From the NCBI GenBank assembly GCA_946479125.1, contig CAMLET010000247.1, positions 1 through 5,516 of the forward strand: DNA of 5,516 nt, in the 5' to 3' direction. This stretch comes from an uncultured Flavobacteriales bacterium (GTDB lineage Bacteria > Bacteroidota > Bacteroidia > Flavobacteriales > Crocinitomicaceae). This document shows, in pieces, positions 4,271 through 5,516 of this stretch. The position numbers and the translations under genes are program-made. The notes under the pieces are model-generated. The model worked only from the letters and a program-made list of their open reading frames with translations. It searched no databases and was not told the DNA's origin. Position 1 is the first letter of the stretch. Each line of letters starts with the position of its first letter.

Positions 4271-5516
4271 AGGGAATAGTCATTTTGTTCTTCCTTTTCA
4301 TTTCTGGCGCGTTAAATGCCCAGGATAGTTTTCCCGTTGTACCTGAAAATGAGTGCAGAATTATCCCCATTCAATCAAGACCTGACATAATTGGGAACAA
4401 TAGAGTGCTTCCGATGGAAAGTTATTTCCGCGACAGAATTTTGATCATGCCGGGAAATTATTCGCATGTTTTTCCGCTAACCGATCGTGAAACTGGTTAT
4501 TTCCGCACAGTCGCCAATCAGAAGACACGCTATTCCAGTGCAGGAGTTTATCTGTACAACAGAGAGCTGATTCAGGTAGCCGATGGAAATAATGAGATAT
4601 GGGCAACGCCGTTATTTGACATTTCAATGGGAAAAGACTTGACGGCAGACTCATTGAGCAGAATTTCTCAAAATACACGCGGAGTTAGGGTTGAGGGAAT
4701 GTTCAGACGAGTGTTTTTTACTACATCTTTTTATGAAAACCAGGCAATTCTACCAGATTATGCCCGAGCTTATGCACTGAGTAAAGGCGAATTCTATCCC
4801 AATCAGTCGAACGGAACGTACTCACAAGTGAATGGGGTGATTTCCGGTGGAGCAAGAACAAAGCAGTTTGATGTCAATGGTTTTGACTATGCTTATGCAG
4901 TTGGTAGCGTAACCATCCGTTTAATGAATAATATGGATGTTACCTGGGGAAACAGTTCCTTATTTGTAGGCAGCGGTTACAGAAGTATGTTGTGGAGCGA
5001 TCATTCACTCGGTGCAATGAATTTGAGATTTCGCTGGAAATTCACCAAGCGCTTCGAATATCAGTTTGTACGCATGCGTGGGATGAATATGCTGAGGAGA
5101 ATTGGCGGAGTGAACGGAGAAGCGTTTTACGAACCAACTTCCGTGAGTATGTCAACTCTTTATTTTCATCCAACACCTAATTCATCTATCGGACTATTTG
5201 AAGGTGGTTTGTGGTATAGAGGAGATTCCATTACGAAACAAGCACCTTCAGCACTTTATTATGTACCACTTCCAGGCGCAAGCGCAATTGAGGAAGCGAC
5301 AGGTGAAAAAAGCAATACTGTTTTAGGTTTAGATGGAAGCATTAAAACCGGTTTTGCGGTGTTTTACGGACAATTTGCATTGAATCCATTTGTGGAAAAA
5401 AGTAGTGTTTTCCAAGTGGGGACGCGCATCTTTAACCGCAAGTATAGAGGAGCTTTTGTGCAGTTGGAATACAATCAAGCAAGTGAGAAATCATACATCA
5501 GTTCAAATCCAAGAAT
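4267..5516 (+). CDS. Secreted outer-membrane protein, RemB/Wzi (capsule assembly) family-like, C-terminus missing
   Basis: This frame is open for 416 codons to the window edge. The start ATG at 4267 overlaps the cysQ stop as ATGA, which fits translational coupling. Residues 1-18 form a signal peptide (MKGIVILFFLFISGALNA, cleavage before Gln19). The mature part is rich in alternating aromatic and polar residues, as in beta-barrels. The best marker is FVGSGYRSMLWSDHS at 233-247 followed by MNLRFRWKFTKRFEYQF, which resembles the Wzi/RemB pattern of G-x-GYRSL-x-LSD and an adjacent strand. Later pieces also fit: FHPTPNSSIGLFEG near 300-313, SALYYVPLPG near 328-337 and NTVLGLDGSIKTGFAVFYGQF near 350-370. 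Wzi anchors capsule at the outer membrane in enterics, and RemB is a gliding-motility-associated protein in Flavobacterium. The family call is from remembered pattern and moderately sure. The role here is unknown. Confidence 0.65.
   Translation, partial: MKGIVILFFLFISGALNAQDSFPVVPENECRIIPIQSRPDIIGNNRVLPMESYFRDRILIMPGNYSHVFPLTDRETGYFRTVANQKTRYSSAGVYLYNRELIQVADGNNEIWATPLFDISMGKDLTADSLSRISQNTRGVRVEGMFRRVFFTTSFYENQAILPDYARAYALSKGEFYPNQSNGTYSQVNGVISGGARTKQFDVNGFDYAYAVGSVTIRLMNNMDVTWGNSSLFVGSGYRSMLWSDHSLGAMNLRFRWKFTKRFEYQFVRMRGMNMLRRIGGVNGEAFYEPTSVSMSTLYFHPTPNSSIGLFEGGLWYRGDSITKQAPSALYYVPLPGASAIEEATGEKSNTVLGLDGSIKTGFAVFYGQFALNPFVEKSSVFQVGTRIFNRKYRGAFVQLEYNQASEKSYISSNPR

Noticed and set aside
4445..5180. 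Short frames at 4445-4678 (minus) and 4992-5180 (plus), and one at 4083-4328 across the cysQ end
   Set aside because: Each overlaps a long, better-supported frame in another phase, and none shows a family motif or convincing start.

Overview
The window looks like chromosomal DNA of a Bacteroidota member, most likely a flavobacterium-like organism. This rests on moderate-to-low G+C, gene starts with little or no Shine-Dalgarno sequence, a TAnnTTTG-type promoter box, an S23/four-helix-bundle gene, TCGAG-bearing intergenic palindromes and a RemB/Wzi-like outer-membrane gene. No RNA gene, CRISPR array, integrase or transposase was seen.

Left block (1-3304, minus strand): read in the direction of transcription, a promoter-like box precedes deoC (2-deoxyribose-5-phosphate aldolase). 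Next come an 84-base spacer carrying a palindrome, a complete aldehyde dehydrogenase (ALDH) gene, a small S23/four-helix-bundle gene, and the first 90 codons of a second ALDH gene that leaves the window at base 1. DeoC splits deoxyribose 5-phosphate into glyceraldehyde 3-phosphate and acetaldehyde, and the ALDH pair is placed to oxidise an aldehyde product. The S23 gene does not belong to this pathway. It sits inside near-perfect inverted repeats (277-306 and 767-796), and one arm encodes the last residues and the stop codon of the upstream ALDH. I read it as a small cassette that landed between two genes that were once adjacent.

Intergenic gap (3278-3463): it holds the divergent start region of the two blocks and a second large palindrome (3365-3440). 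An open frame runs through that palindrome into cysQ, but it does not look like genuine protein sequence there.

Right block (3464-5516, plus strand): cysQ (3'(2'),5'-bisphosphate nucleotidase/inositol monophosphatase superfamily) overlaps by ATGA with a secreted, beta-strand-rich protein resembling the RemB/Wzi family. That gene runs off the right edge. The overlap suggests translational coupling.

The most interesting object is the S23 cassette with its terminal repeats and its effect on the flanking ALDH genes. The second is the deoC-ALDH-ALDH arrangement, which may be a split form of the two-domain ALDH16 type.
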